Source of the DNA: Kluyvera cryocrescens NBRC 102467
Lineage (GTDB): Bacteria > Pseudomonadota > Gammaproteobacteria > Enterobacterales > Enterobacteriaceae
Direction: 5' to 3'
Assembly (NCBI RefSeq): GCF_001571285.1
Contig: NZ_BCTM01000027.1
Span: 1 to 64,000 of the forward strand
DNA: 64,000 bases
Part shown: in pieces, positions 44,057 through 51,201 of the stretch
Layout of the letters: every line of letters starts with the position of its first letter
Position numbering within the stretch: position 1 is the stretch's first letter
Translations under genes and position numbers: made by a program
The notes under the pieces: generated by a model
What the model was told of the DNA's origin: nothing
What the model saw: only the letters and a program-made list of their open reading frames with translations
Database searches by the model: none

Positions 44057-44463
44057 GCAATATGAAATTTCCTGTTTTTAGTTTATGTCTATATGCTACC
44101 TGATGAAAATAATGACCTGTTTATACCCTAGCATACTGAGACGATGTGACAACCCTCAATCTGTTTTCATCTGAAATATCAGGGGCGAACGTTATGGCTG
44201 AATTTCCCATGATATAAGGGCTGAGAGCAAATCATGGGTGGCTGATTTTTTTATGAATTTATATGTAAATTTTGCCAGAAATCTGAAGAACGTCATGAAT
44301 ATTGCATGTAGGAATGACCAAAATTTGAGTAAATTATTTGTATGATGATGATGGTTTTAAGGAAATATCCGGGTGAAAACTAGGGGTGTATTTGGTGGGA
44401 AATAGAAGGGAATAAGGAAAAAATAGCGCCCGTAATCAGTGATTATTTACGGGCGGGGAGGTT
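44057..44463. promoter_or_regulatory. proU regulatory region (407-bp gap) with P2-like promoter
   Basis: On the minus strand TTGTCA (44152–44147), a 16-bp spacer and TAGGGT (44130–44125) match E. coli proU P2, including its unusual -10. The start would lie about 60 bp before proV. The rest of the gap, to the end of the CMD gene, is AT-rich, as expected for an H-NS target; I see no gene in it. Confidence 0.75.
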
Positions 44464-44895
44464 TTACATCCGCATACCGACAGCCAGACGGTTAAAGGCA
44501 TTCATCAGGCTAATTGCAAAGGTCATATCGCTTATCTGCTCGGCGCTAAAGTGTGCCAGCAGCGGTTGATAGACGTGGTCTTCCGCGTGCGTATCGGCGA
44601 TATGGGTCAGATCTTCAGCCCAAGCCAGCGCCGCACGTTCCGCATCACTGAAGTGATTACTTACTCGCCAGCCAGCTAACGCATCAAGCTTGGTCTGATC
44701 GACGCCGGATTTGCGCAGGGCTTTGCTGTGCATTTCAAGGCAAAAAGCGCAGCCGTTGATCTGCGAAACGCGCAGATACAGCAGTTCTAGTAGCGTACGC
44801 TCCAGCGAGCTTTTTTCCAGGGCGATACTGGCTTGAACCAGCCCGGCATAAACGGCTGGGCTCAATTCACTATAGGGTTGGCGTAATGCAATCAT
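44464..44895 (-). CDS. Carboxymuconolactone decarboxylase/AhpD-family protein
   Basis: This 143-residue alkylhydroperoxidase-like protein has the redox motif CAFC (Cys49, Cys52) and a following His56, the AhpD-type catalytic arrangement. Family members reduce hydroperoxides or act as gamma-carboxymuconolactone decarboxylases; the CxxC form suggests peroxidase activity. It is divergent from a MocR-type regulator across 86 bp, so it is probably that regulator's target. The substrate is unknown. Confidence 0.85.
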   Translation of the reverse strand: MIALRQPYSELSPAVYAGLVQASIALEKSSLERTLLELLYLRVSQINGCAFCLEMHSKALRKSGVDQTKLDALAGWRVSNHFSDAERAALAWAEDLTHIADTHAEDHVYQPLLAHFSAEQISDMTFAISLMNAFNRLAVGMRM

Positions 44896-44937
44896 GATGT
44901 CACTCCTCGTTCAAGATGGGACAAAAATAGCACTATA

Positions 44938-44983
44938 ATGGTCTTAAAAAGATAGCCATATTACGAGTAAAAAATAAGACCAT
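44938..44983. promoter_or_regulatory. Inverted repeat in the CMD–MocR intergenic region
   Basis: ATGGTCTTA (44938–44946) and TAAGACCAT (44975–44983) are exact inverted 9-mers. The first overlaps a TATAAT (44934–44939) and the second includes the regulator's ATG. This is a likely operator for autoregulation. Confidence 0.55.
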
Positions 44984-46331
44984 GAAGGTAAGCAGCATCC
45001 CACGCTATCAGCAGATAGCGCGACAACTGAAAGCGGCGATAGAGCAAGGGGAGCTGACCTCGGGCAGGCGTTTACCCTCCAGCCGGGTATATGCCCAGGA
45101 GCTGGGCGTTTCCCGCGTCACGGTAGAGAATGCCTACGGCGAGCTGGTGGCTCAGGGGTGGCTTGAGCGGCGCGGGCAGGCGGGGACGTTTGTGAGCGAC
45201 CACTTAACCCTACAGCCGGTCAGCGCCGAGCCGCTGGGTTTTGGCGGAGAACAATCCCAGCCTCAGCCCTTCCAGTTAGGACTGCCTGCGCTGGATCTCT
45301 TTCCGCGTGGATTATGGGCGCGGGTAATGGGGCGGCGTTTGCGTACGCAGACGCGCTTTGATTTGGCACTCGGGGATGTGTGCGGTGAAAGCGTACTTCG
45401 TCAGGCGCTGGTGGAGTATTTACGGCTGTCGCGCAGTATCGAATGCGAAGCTGAACAGGTCTTTATCACCTCGGGATATGCCGCATCAATGAGCCTGATT
45501 CTGCAATCTTTGGGGGGGCGGGGTGAAGTGATGTGGGTTGAAGACCCCGCTTTTCCGCTGATTCGCCCGGTGGTGGAACAGGAGGGGGTGACGCTCTCTC
45601 CCATACCGGTGGATGCGGACGGCATGAACGTTGAGTGGGCAATACGGCATGCGTCTGACGCCCGTTTTGCCCTGTTGACTCCAGCCCATCAAAGCCCTAC
45701 CGGCGTAGCGCTTTCGTTGCCAAGGCGACGCCAACTGCTGGATTGGGCTGCACATCATCAGGCGTGGATCATCGAAGATGATTACGACAGTGAATTTCGC
45801 TACCTCGGAAAACCGCTGCCGCCGCTGAAAAGTCTGGATGCCCCGCAGCGGGTTATCTATGCAGGGACATTCAGCAAATCGATGTTTCCGGCACTGCGCA
45901 CCGCGTGGCTGGTGGTGCCGCTACCGCTCGTGGCGCAATTCCGTCTCCAGGCCCAGCGGTTGGCCTGCCCGGTGCCACGGCTGTGGCAGCAGACGCTGGC
46001 GGACTTTCTCCGCGAGGGGCACTTCTGGCGGCATCTGAAGAAAATGCGCGTTCACTATGCCCAGCGCCGGCGCTGGCTTGAGGAGGCTTTAGTCGCGCAC
46101 GGTTTTCAGGTGGTGGAACAGTCCGGAGGGATCCAATTGGTGGTAGCCGTTGAGGGCGACGACAGATCGATGGCGCTTCGAGCACGGCGGGCGGGGCTCG
46201 CGGTGCAGGCCGTGAACGATTGGCGTATGGCACATGGCGGGTCGGCGGGCCTGATAATGAGTTTTACCAATATTGCTTCACAGACCGTGGCTCAGCAGCA
46301 GGTTAAGGCTCTGACGCTCGCGCTAAAATAA
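44982..46331 (+). CDS. MocR/PdxR-family regulator (GntR wHTH + aminotransferase-like domain)
   Basis: The protein has an N-terminal GntR winged helix-turn-helix (RLPSSRVYAQELGVSRVTVENAY in parts, about 28–60) and a C-terminal fold-type I aminotransferase-like domain (about 95–449). The PLP-lysine region is YAGTFSKSMFPALR and DDYDSEFRY is kept, so PLP binding is plausible. The 449 residues are typical of the family. It is divergent from a CMD/AhpD-like gene. No clear ribosome-binding site precedes the ATG. The effector (PLP itself or an amino compound) is unknown. Confidence 0.88.
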   Translation: MKVSSIPRYQQIARQLKAAIEQGELTSGRRLPSSRVYAQELGVSRVTVENAYGELVAQGWLERRGQAGTFVSDHLTLQPVSAEPLGFGGEQSQPQPFQLGLPALDLFPRGLWARVMGRRLRTQTRFDLALGDVCGESVLRQALVEYLRLSRSIECEAEQVFITSGYAASMSLILQSLGGRGEVMWVEDPAFPLIRPVVEQEGVTLSPIPVDADGMNVEWAIRHASDARFALLTPAHQSPTGVALSLPRRRQLLDWAAHHQAWIIEDDYDSEFRYLGKPLPPLKSLDAPQRVIYAGTFSKSMFPALRTAWLVVPLPLVAQFRLQAQRLACPVPRLWQQTLADFLREGHFWRHLKKMRVHYAQRRRWLEEALVAHGFQVVEQSGGIQLVVAVEGDDRSMALRARRAGLAVQAVNDWRMAHGGSAGLIMSFTNIASQTVAQQQVKALTLALK

Positions 46332-46333
46332 AA

Positions 46334-46362
46334 GCCCCGGATTATCTGAAATAACCCGGGGC
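46334..46362. terminator. Terminator between the MocR gene and ygaM
   Basis: GCCCCGG (46334–46340)/CCGGGGC (46356–46362) form a stem between two convergent genes. On the minus strand it is followed by CTTTTATTTT, so it best serves ygaM. Confidence 0.75.
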
Positions 46363-46398
46363 AGACGCGTTTTTATTATCTACATCATTGTGGTTATA

Positions 46399-46725
46399 TT
46401 ATCGACGGCATCCTAATAATATGCCAACAAATATCCCCACCGCCGCGGCAGCGCTCACACTTTGCCACGGTTTATCGTGAATATAGCTATCGGCGGTGTC
46501 AGCGACATCGCGGACGCTTTGCTGCAAGCGGCTTCGCCCATGGATACGAGCGCGCGTTTCACTGAGCAGAGATTTTGCCTCACGACGGGCTGCCTCGACT
46601 TCATCCTTATTATCGCTGGCCCAACTCTTGAGGATACCTTCGAGACTATCAGCTAATTGGCTGACATCATTATGAATATCCTGTGCCTCTTGGTCTGCTT
46701 CATTGCGGCTAAATGGCTTAATCAT
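46399..46725 (-). CDS. ygaM: DUF883-family membrane-anchored protein YgaM
   Basis: This 108-residue member of the ElaB/YqjD/YgaM family has a long charged helix (about 10–80) and a single C-terminal hydrophobic helix with a GXXXG-like pattern (AAAAVGIFVGILLG) ending in CRR. Relatives are tail-anchored inner-membrane proteins that can bind ribosomes in stationary phase. In E. coli ygaM neighbours nrdHIEF; here it neighbours the MocR gene. Confidence 0.92.
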   Translation of the reverse strand: MIKPFSRNEADQEAQDIHNDVSQLADSLEGILKSWASDNKDEVEAARREAKSLLSETRARIHGRSRLQQSVRDVADTADSYIHDKPWQSVSAAAAVGIFVGILLGCRR

Positions 46726-46875
46726 TACGGTCTCCCCGAAATTTGATAGAACCTTAAGTGTAGGTCATCCGACATAAATTGCCGTGAATTAGCCGGTTTC
46801 TGGAATTATCTGAAAGCGAGGCGAATACTGATTACGGTAAGGTGGCGATGCAGTAAAAGATGACGAGGATAAAAA

Positions 46876-47220
46876 ATGTATTTACGACCTGATGAGGTGG
46901 CGCGCGTTCTTGAAAAAGCGGGCTTTACCATGGATGCGGTAACCACAAAAGCTTACGGCTATCGCCGTGGCGAAAATTATGTTTACGTTAATCGCGAGGC
47001 ACGAATGGGGCGCACGGCGCTGATCATTCATCCGGCGTTAAAAGAGCGCAGCAATAAATATGCTGAGCCAGCTTCAGATATTAAAGCTTGCGATCACTAT
47101 GAACAGTTTCCGCTGTATCTAGGGGGCGCCGTTGAGCAGCATTACGGCATTCCACACGGCTTTAGTTCGCGTATGGCGCTTGAGCGCTTTTTAGATGGGT
47201 TATTTGGCGAGAACGCATAA
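46876..47220 (+). CDS. ygaC: DUF2002 protein YgaC
   Basis: This 114-residue cytoplasmic protein of unknown function is highly similar to E. coli YgaC ([14 protein letters not shown] start, [20 protein letters not shown] core). E. coli ygaC is reported to be Fur-regulated; I do not see a strong Fur box here. The start follows GACGAGGATAAAAA. It is convergent with alaE over a long palindrome. Confidence 0.93.
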   Translation: MYLRPDEVARVLEKAGFTMDAVTTKAYGYRRGENYVYVNREARMGRTALIIHPALKERSNKYAEPASDIKACDHYEQFPLYLGGAVEQHYGIPHGFSSRMALERFLDGLFGENA

Positions 47221-47250
47221 ATAAATGACTGGCTAAGCCAGTCATTTATT
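47219..47250. terminator. Bidirectional terminator between ygaC and alaE
   Basis: AATAAATGACTGGC and GCCAGTCATTTATT pair perfectly around TAA, giving a 14-bp stem rich in A at one foot and T at the other, between two convergent stop codons. Confidence 0.88.
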
Positions 47251-47259
47251 TCATCACAA

Positions 47260-47709
47260 TCAGGCTTTCGCCTGCGCATACTGCTCCACGCGGAACAGGC
47301 GGCGACAAAAATCGAGGAAGTAGCCGTATACGGCACCCATCACCAGCGAGATCACCGCGTTTGAACTGACTGCTGCCGCTATCTGGTGCCAGTCAGCACC
47401 GACACTCAGCAGAATCAGCACGTACACCGGTGACTGGAAGGTGACGTAAGCAATGGGGTCAGCCACTCTCTTCATCCAGCCTGCCGGGCTAATCCGCGCC
47501 GCTTGTCGCATAACGAAGTCACGATACATACCGTATGGCCAGGCAATAATAATGTTCACCGGGATGGCAACCAAACGGGATGAAAGTGACTGCTCGAAGG
47601 TCATTCCTGAGAGAAAAATTTCAATCATCATGTTCACGACGGAACAGTAGACCACCATGGCGAAAGTGTCTGCTGCCGCATGACGCAGGCGTGACTGCGC
47701 AGAGAACAT
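47260..47709 (-). CDS. alaE: L-alanine exporter AlaE
   Basis: AlaE exports L-alanine with proton motive force. Its 149 residues with about four hydrophobic segments align with E. coli AlaE ([19 protein letters not shown] start, [13 protein letters not shown] and [15 protein letters not shown] motifs). I use the ATG at 47709 behind GAGGAGCATACCG. In E. coli stpA lies upstream; here a 469-bp AT-rich gap replaces it. Confidence 0.94.
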   Translation of the reverse strand: MFSAQSRLRHAAADTFAMVVYCSVVNMMIEIFLSGMTFEQSLSSRLVAIPVNIIIAWPYGMYRDFVMRQAARISPAGWMKRVADPIAYVTFQSPVYVLILLSVGADWHQIAAAVSSNAVISLVMGAVYGYFLDFCRRLFRVEQYAQAKA

Positions 47710-48178
47710 CGGTATGCTCCTCGAAAAATGAACGGTTAACACAGAGATAAATCGTGTTTAATGGCGTTTTGGTTTGGTTTATTTGACGTGTATAGGTTAT
47801 CCATCTGCAATAAAACAAACAACTAGTGAAATATTTTTATTTAATGCGCTTTTGTCGATAAAATGCTCTGCTATTGAGAGTTTGTCTGATGTCGCGCTAT
47901 TTTTGTTTTCGATGTTTGTTTTTTATATAAAAATCATTGAGTTAGTCTTTGTTTCTTGAAGGTTAAAAAAGACAGGAGCGAGGGCGTTTTTTAGCGGGGA
48001 AGCGGTTATGCGGTTTTTATTGTGATTTTCATCACGCTTGGGTTTTTTATCCGAATTAATGCCGATTTGGTGGTGATTAATTCTGATGCCTTTCGTTTGA
48101 AGTTATGCGAAATTTGTGGGTAAAAATGCATTTCTGCCGGGATGATTTGCGGCGGGATTCACCCACCGCCGGAGATCA
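47710..48178. other. 469-bp AT-rich gap at the expected stpA position
   Basis: No convincing gene is visible. A frame of 61 codons at 47774–47959 lacks a ribosome-binding site and a recognisable product. TGTGATTTTCATCACG at 48021–48036 is a near-consensus CRP site without an obvious target. GATGAT...CGGCGG (48141–48155) pairs with CCGCCG...ATCATC (48166–48180) in a hairpin at the end of the DUF2158 gene. Confidence 0.6.
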
Positions 48179-48358
48179 TCAGCAGACGCCGAAATCACCG
48201 TCTTCCTGATACGGTGCGACGTCGCTGTTTTTTAGCGTGTACTGCTTGCCTTGTTCATCGCTGGCCTGTACGGCCACGATGCTCTCTTCGTGCGCTTCAA
48301 TAACCTTTAATTTTGGTCCGCCCATTTTTGACTGAACCAGATCGCCAGGTGCAAACAT
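48179..48358 (-). CDS. DUF2158 (YodC-like) small protein
   Basis: This 59-residue protein has the family hallmark near the N-terminus: FAPGDLVQSKMGGPKLKV, similar to the VxxKxGGPxMxV motif of YodC. The C-terminus carries GDFGVC. I choose the ATG at 48358, 7 bases after GGAG; the TTG one codon earlier is rejected. Function is unknown. It lies upstream-adjacent to ygaP-ygaV on the same strand but separated by about 70 bp. Confidence 0.75.
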   Translation of the reverse strand: MFAPGDLVQSKMGGPKLKVIEAHEESIVAVQASDEQGKQYTLKNSDVAPYQEDGDFGVC

Positions 48359-48426
48359 CAAGATGCTCCTTTGTTATCTATTGCTATGAATACGCGAGTG
48401 ACGAGCATCGCTCGCGCGAGAAGAAA

Positions 48427-48948
48427 TCAGCGTCGATTCCACGGCATCACGGCGAGCAAACGCGCCATGCCGCAAAAACCGGTCACGCCCGCCAGGGTTA
48501 ATCCGGCGCCGACAAACGCGCTCAGAAGAAAGAAGGCGCTGGAGACGCTATAGCCAAGCGAGACGCCCAGTAAAATTAGCACGCCAGCCGCAATTTGTAC
48601 CTGGCGCATTAGAGGTAGGGGCTGGGATTTATCCTCAACGGTCAATAGCCCGGCGCGACGCCAGCCCTCAATACCACCCTCGAGAATTTTTACCTGTGCG
48701 GGGGCGGCGGCGGCAATCAATCGGCTCAGATTGTTTTTTGTCCGATTACCGGACTGACAGTGAAAAATCACAATCTTACCGGCGTTCACCTGCAGCGCTG
48801 TACCGTTTTCCAGCGCGGCGAGTGGCCACAGTTGAGCCGCTGGGATATGTTCTCGTGCGTACTCATCGGCATCACGAATATCAATCAGGCTGGCACCTTG
48901 CTCAATCAGTGCCTGTGCCGCAGTTGGGGAGATGTGTTCAACGGTCAT
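48427..48948 (-). CDS. ygaP: Membrane-anchored rhodanese YgaP
   Basis: YgaP is a sulfurtransferase with a cytoplasmic rhodanese domain (about 1–105) and two C-terminal membrane helices (about 120–165). The catalytic Cys64 is in FHCQSGNRT. In E. coli it transfers sulfane sulfur to acceptors such as cyanide or thiols. Its 173 residues match E. coli (174). It lies 10 bp after ygaV, forming a ygaVP operon. Confidence 0.95.
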   Translation of the reverse strand: MTVEHISPTAAQALIEQGASLIDIRDADEYAREHIPAAQLWPLAALENGTALQVNAGKIVIFHCQSGNRTKNNLSRLIAAAAPAQVKILEGGIEGWRRAGLLTVEDKSQPLPLMRQVQIAAGVLILLGVSLGYSVSSAFFLLSAFVGAGLTLAGVTGFCGMARLLAVMPWNRR

Positions 48949-48958
48949 TGTGTCTCTC

Positions 48959-49258
48959 TTAGGGGCAGTAGAGTGTTTTTAAGGTGGCGACGATCTGTTT
49001 TACGGCCGCATTCTTTATAAAGTAGTGAATGCGCTGCGCATCGCGCTGGCTGTCAATGAGCCCCTCTTCACGCATTCTGGCGAGGTGTTGGGACGTTGCC
49101 GATGGGCTTAAGCCGGTGACTTTGGCTAAATCACCGGCGCTGATGCCGGGGGTATCGCAAAGCATGCAGAGGATCAGCAACCGGTTAGCGTTGCTCATTG
49201 CCTTTAAAAGTATCGCGGCTTCGCCTGCACGAGCCTGGAGGAGTTTGCTGTCTGTCAT
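48959..49258 (-). CDS. ygaV: ArsR-family regulator YgaV
   Basis: YgaV is a 99-residue winged helix-turn-helix repressor ([22 protein letters not shown]) that controls ygaVP. E. coli YgaV has been described as responsive to tributyltin and to sulfide/redox state. Cys residues lie in [10 protein letters not shown] and at the C-terminal YCP, candidates for redox sensing. The start codon directly abuts a long inverted repeat, probably its own operator. Confidence 0.94.
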   Translation of the reverse strand: MTDSKLLQARAGEAAILLKAMSNANRLLILCMLCDTPGISAGDLAKVTGLSPSATSQHLARMREEGLIDSQRDAQRIHYFIKNAAVKQIVATLKTLYCP

Positions 49259-49300
49259 TTTAGTTTAGCTTTTCCTTAATTAAGTTAATGCTAAACTAAA
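49259..49300. promoter_or_regulatory. Inverted repeat upstream of ygaV, probable YgaV operator
   Basis: TTTAGTTTAGC (49259–49269) and GCTAAACTAAA (49290–49300) are perfect 11-bp inverted arms around a 20-bp AT-rich centre, starting at the base next to the ygaV ATG. ArsR-family repressors bind such dyads at their own promoters. Confidence 0.7.
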
Positions 49301-49810
49301 TGCGTGCAGATGACCAGTACTCATCGAATTTGTTAATAAACGTGTTGAATTTACTGAAGTTGTTCACTATGTGGCGAGTGGCGATACCGTCAGTGGTGAG
49401 AATTTTCTTAGTTTTTCATTTGCAGCGCATTTTTTGTCATGTAATAAATTCAGAAATGTGCTTTTAGAGGTTAAGTTCGTTACGGTGATGCTGTTGGTGT
49501 TAAATATCATTCATCGTATCTGGAGTTTATGTTTTTATGCTGAGCGTTAATCGATAACATATCATGAGCGTTTTTTATTTTTATAAGTTTAGGTTAAATT
49601 ATTTTACTGCGCTTTTACCAAATAATGCATTGCATCACGGATTAATAAGAATATTATTAGTGTCGTATATCTAATGCACCCATTGGCATTAGCCGTTGAC
49701 TCAATAAATTAATAGCAAAGGCTTTCTGTTTATCAAAAATAAACGGAGAGGAAACGGTTACGCATTTAATACCCTGCAAAGGAATAAAGTTACATAACAT
49801 GGAGGGGTTC
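49301..49810. other. 510-bp AT-rich region between ygaV and the fimbrial operon
   Basis: The region is notably AT-rich compared with its neighbours and probably holds the fimbrial promoter. CTAATGC (49671–49677) and GCATTAG (49686–49692) form a small dyad. I found no pair of long inverted repeats like fimS and no recombinase gene. A 66-codon minus-strand frame at 49657–49857 has no support. Confidence 0.5.
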
Positions 49811-49873
49811 ATGGCAGATAGTCGTGAAATTATATTTTTTGCGCCCGCTATCGGCATAAATGTACGTCAATAA
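49811..49873 (+). CDS. 20-codon leader ORF before the pilin gene
   Basis: A strong ribosome-binding site, GGAGGGG, lies 3 bases before ATG, and the frame MADSREIIFFAPAIGINVRQ ends at TAA 10 bp before the pilin start. The pilin itself has only a weak site (AAGAGAATCAG). The short ORF could couple or regulate pilin translation. The product is not recognised and the ORF may be chance. Confidence 0.35.
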   Translation: MADSREIIFFAPAIGINVRQ

Positions 49874-49883
49874 GAGAATCAGA

Positions 49884-50465
49884 ATGAAAGCACAATTTCG
49901 CATTATGGCATGCGTCATCACCGCGTTAGTCTCCGGTGCCGCAGTGGCTGCCATCACTACTAATCCAGGTTCATCAGCAGGAACCCAAGGCCCGGGCGGC
50001 CAGGTCAATTTTACCGGTTCCATCACCGATTCCTCCTGTAATGTTGAAAGCGATAGCAAAAATCAAACCGTCGATCTTGGTAAATGGGCCAAAAGCTATT
50101 TCACCGGCGCCGGTACCGAAACCACCAAAACGGCCTTCCATATTAAAGTGACGGACTGTCCTGACTCTGTTGCGCATGTCTCTGTTTTATTTGATGGCAA
50201 AAAAGACAGTACGAATGCATCACTGCTCGCTATTGATAGTGGGGCTGGCAGCGCTGCCGGCGTGGGGATCAAACTGTTTGAGGATGACCAGAATCAAGTG
50301 ATCAAACTGGGGACCGTGAGTAAACAGCATGATATTCAGCAAGGAAGCGACGGGGCCGATGGGGCAGCCGATCTGACTTTCTTCGCTGATTACGCGTCAA
50401 CGGGGGCCAATATAATGACCGGTAAGGCCAATGGCGTTGCTGATTTTAATATGGTTTACAACTAA
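49884..50465 (+). CDS. Major fimbrial subunit (type 1-like pilin)
   Basis: This is a 193-residue pilin of the chaperone–usher class. The signal peptide ends at SGAAVAA. The pilin fold is marked by Cys in DSSCNVES and a partner in TDCPDS, and a C-terminal beta strand (GVADFNMVYN) with the penultimate Tyr needed for chaperone binding. The ATG at 49884 is preferred to one 24 bases upstream, which would add eight residues before the signal peptide. It is the first structural gene of the fimbrial operon. The fimbrial type is not assigned. Confidence 0.88.
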   Translation: MKAQFRIMACVITALVSGAAVAAITTNPGSSAGTQGPGGQVNFTGSITDSSCNVESDSKNQTVDLGKWAKSYFTGAGTETTKTAFHIKVTDCPDSVAHVSVLFDGKKDSTNASLLAIDSGAGSAAGVGIKLFEDDQNQVIKLGTVSKQHDIQQGSDGADGAADLTFFADYASTGANIMTGKANGVADFNMVYN

Positions 50466-50531
50466 TTAAACCCTGAGCAGAAGGTATCTTCTGCTCAAAT
50501 TAAACTCTATTTTATCTTACGGCTTATTTCT

Positions 50532-51191
50532 ATGAATCGTTTTATCGCGAGCCTTTCTCTATTTTTATTATCAGCAGCAGCGCATGCGGGCATTGTCATG
50601 GGCGGTACTCGCGTAATATATGAAGAGGGGAAGCGCGAAGCATCCATATCTGTGACAAACGCCGATAACGCCGTGCCTTATTTGGTTCAGTCATGGGTGG
50701 AAAATTATTCCACAACGGATAAAAGCCAACCGCCATTTATTGTAACACCACCGCTATTTCGACTCGATCCGGAACAAAAAAACGTTCTGCGAATTAACTT
50801 CACCGGCGCGACGCTGCCTTTGGATCGGGAGTCGGTATTTTGGTTGAACGTGAAAAGTATTGCGCCGTCGAAACAAGATGATGCGAATAAGCTGCAGGTC
50901 AATATTAAGTCGAAGTTCAAAATTTTCTACCGACCTAAAAACCTTCCCGGTGATGCCGATGACGCGTGGCAAAAGCTGACCTTCCAGACTCTCGGTACGA
51001 ACCTGGTCGCACATAACCCAACGCCTTACTTTATCTCCTTTTTCTCACTCTCTGTCGGCGGTGAGGAGTTGGAAGAGCCGGGAATGATTGCGCCATTTAG
51101 CAATAAATCATGGTCGGTCCATCACGCGGGGGCAGTGAAATGGCGTGCGATCAACGACTTCGGCGGTGTTACCGACTTCGCTCAACGGTAA
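50532..51191 (+). CDS. Periplasmic fimbrial chaperone (PapD/FimC family)
   Basis: The chaperone donates its G1 strand to fold pilins in the periplasm. The signal peptide ends at AAAHAG. The family traits are TRVIYEEGKREASISVTN, the FRLDPEQKNVLRI segment (G1 region) and the C-terminal domain starting FYRPKNLP. The 219 residues are normal. It lies 66 bp after the pilin gene and ends 10 bp before the usher. Confidence 0.93.
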   Translation: MNRFIASLSLFLLSAAAHAGIVMGGTRVIYEEGKREASISVTNADNAVPYLVQSWVENYSTTDKSQPPFIVTPPLFRLDPEQKNVLRINFTGATLPLDRESVFWLNVKSIAPSKQDDANKLQVNIKSKFKIFYRPKNLPGDADDAWQKLTFQTLGTNLVAHNPTPYFISFFSLSVGGEELEEPGMIAPFSNKSWSVHHAGAVKWRAINDFGGVTDFAQR

Positions 51192-51201
51192 CACGGCGCT
51201 G

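Noticed and set aside
49657-49857. A 66-codon minus-strand frame upstream of the fimbrial operon
   Set aside because: It lies in AT-rich DNA likely to be promoter sequence, has no ribosome-binding site and no recognisable product.
49301-49883. Possible phase-variable invertible promoter of the fimS type
   Set aside because: I found no pair of long inverted repeats flanking the promoter region and no fimB/fimE-like recombinase gene in the window.
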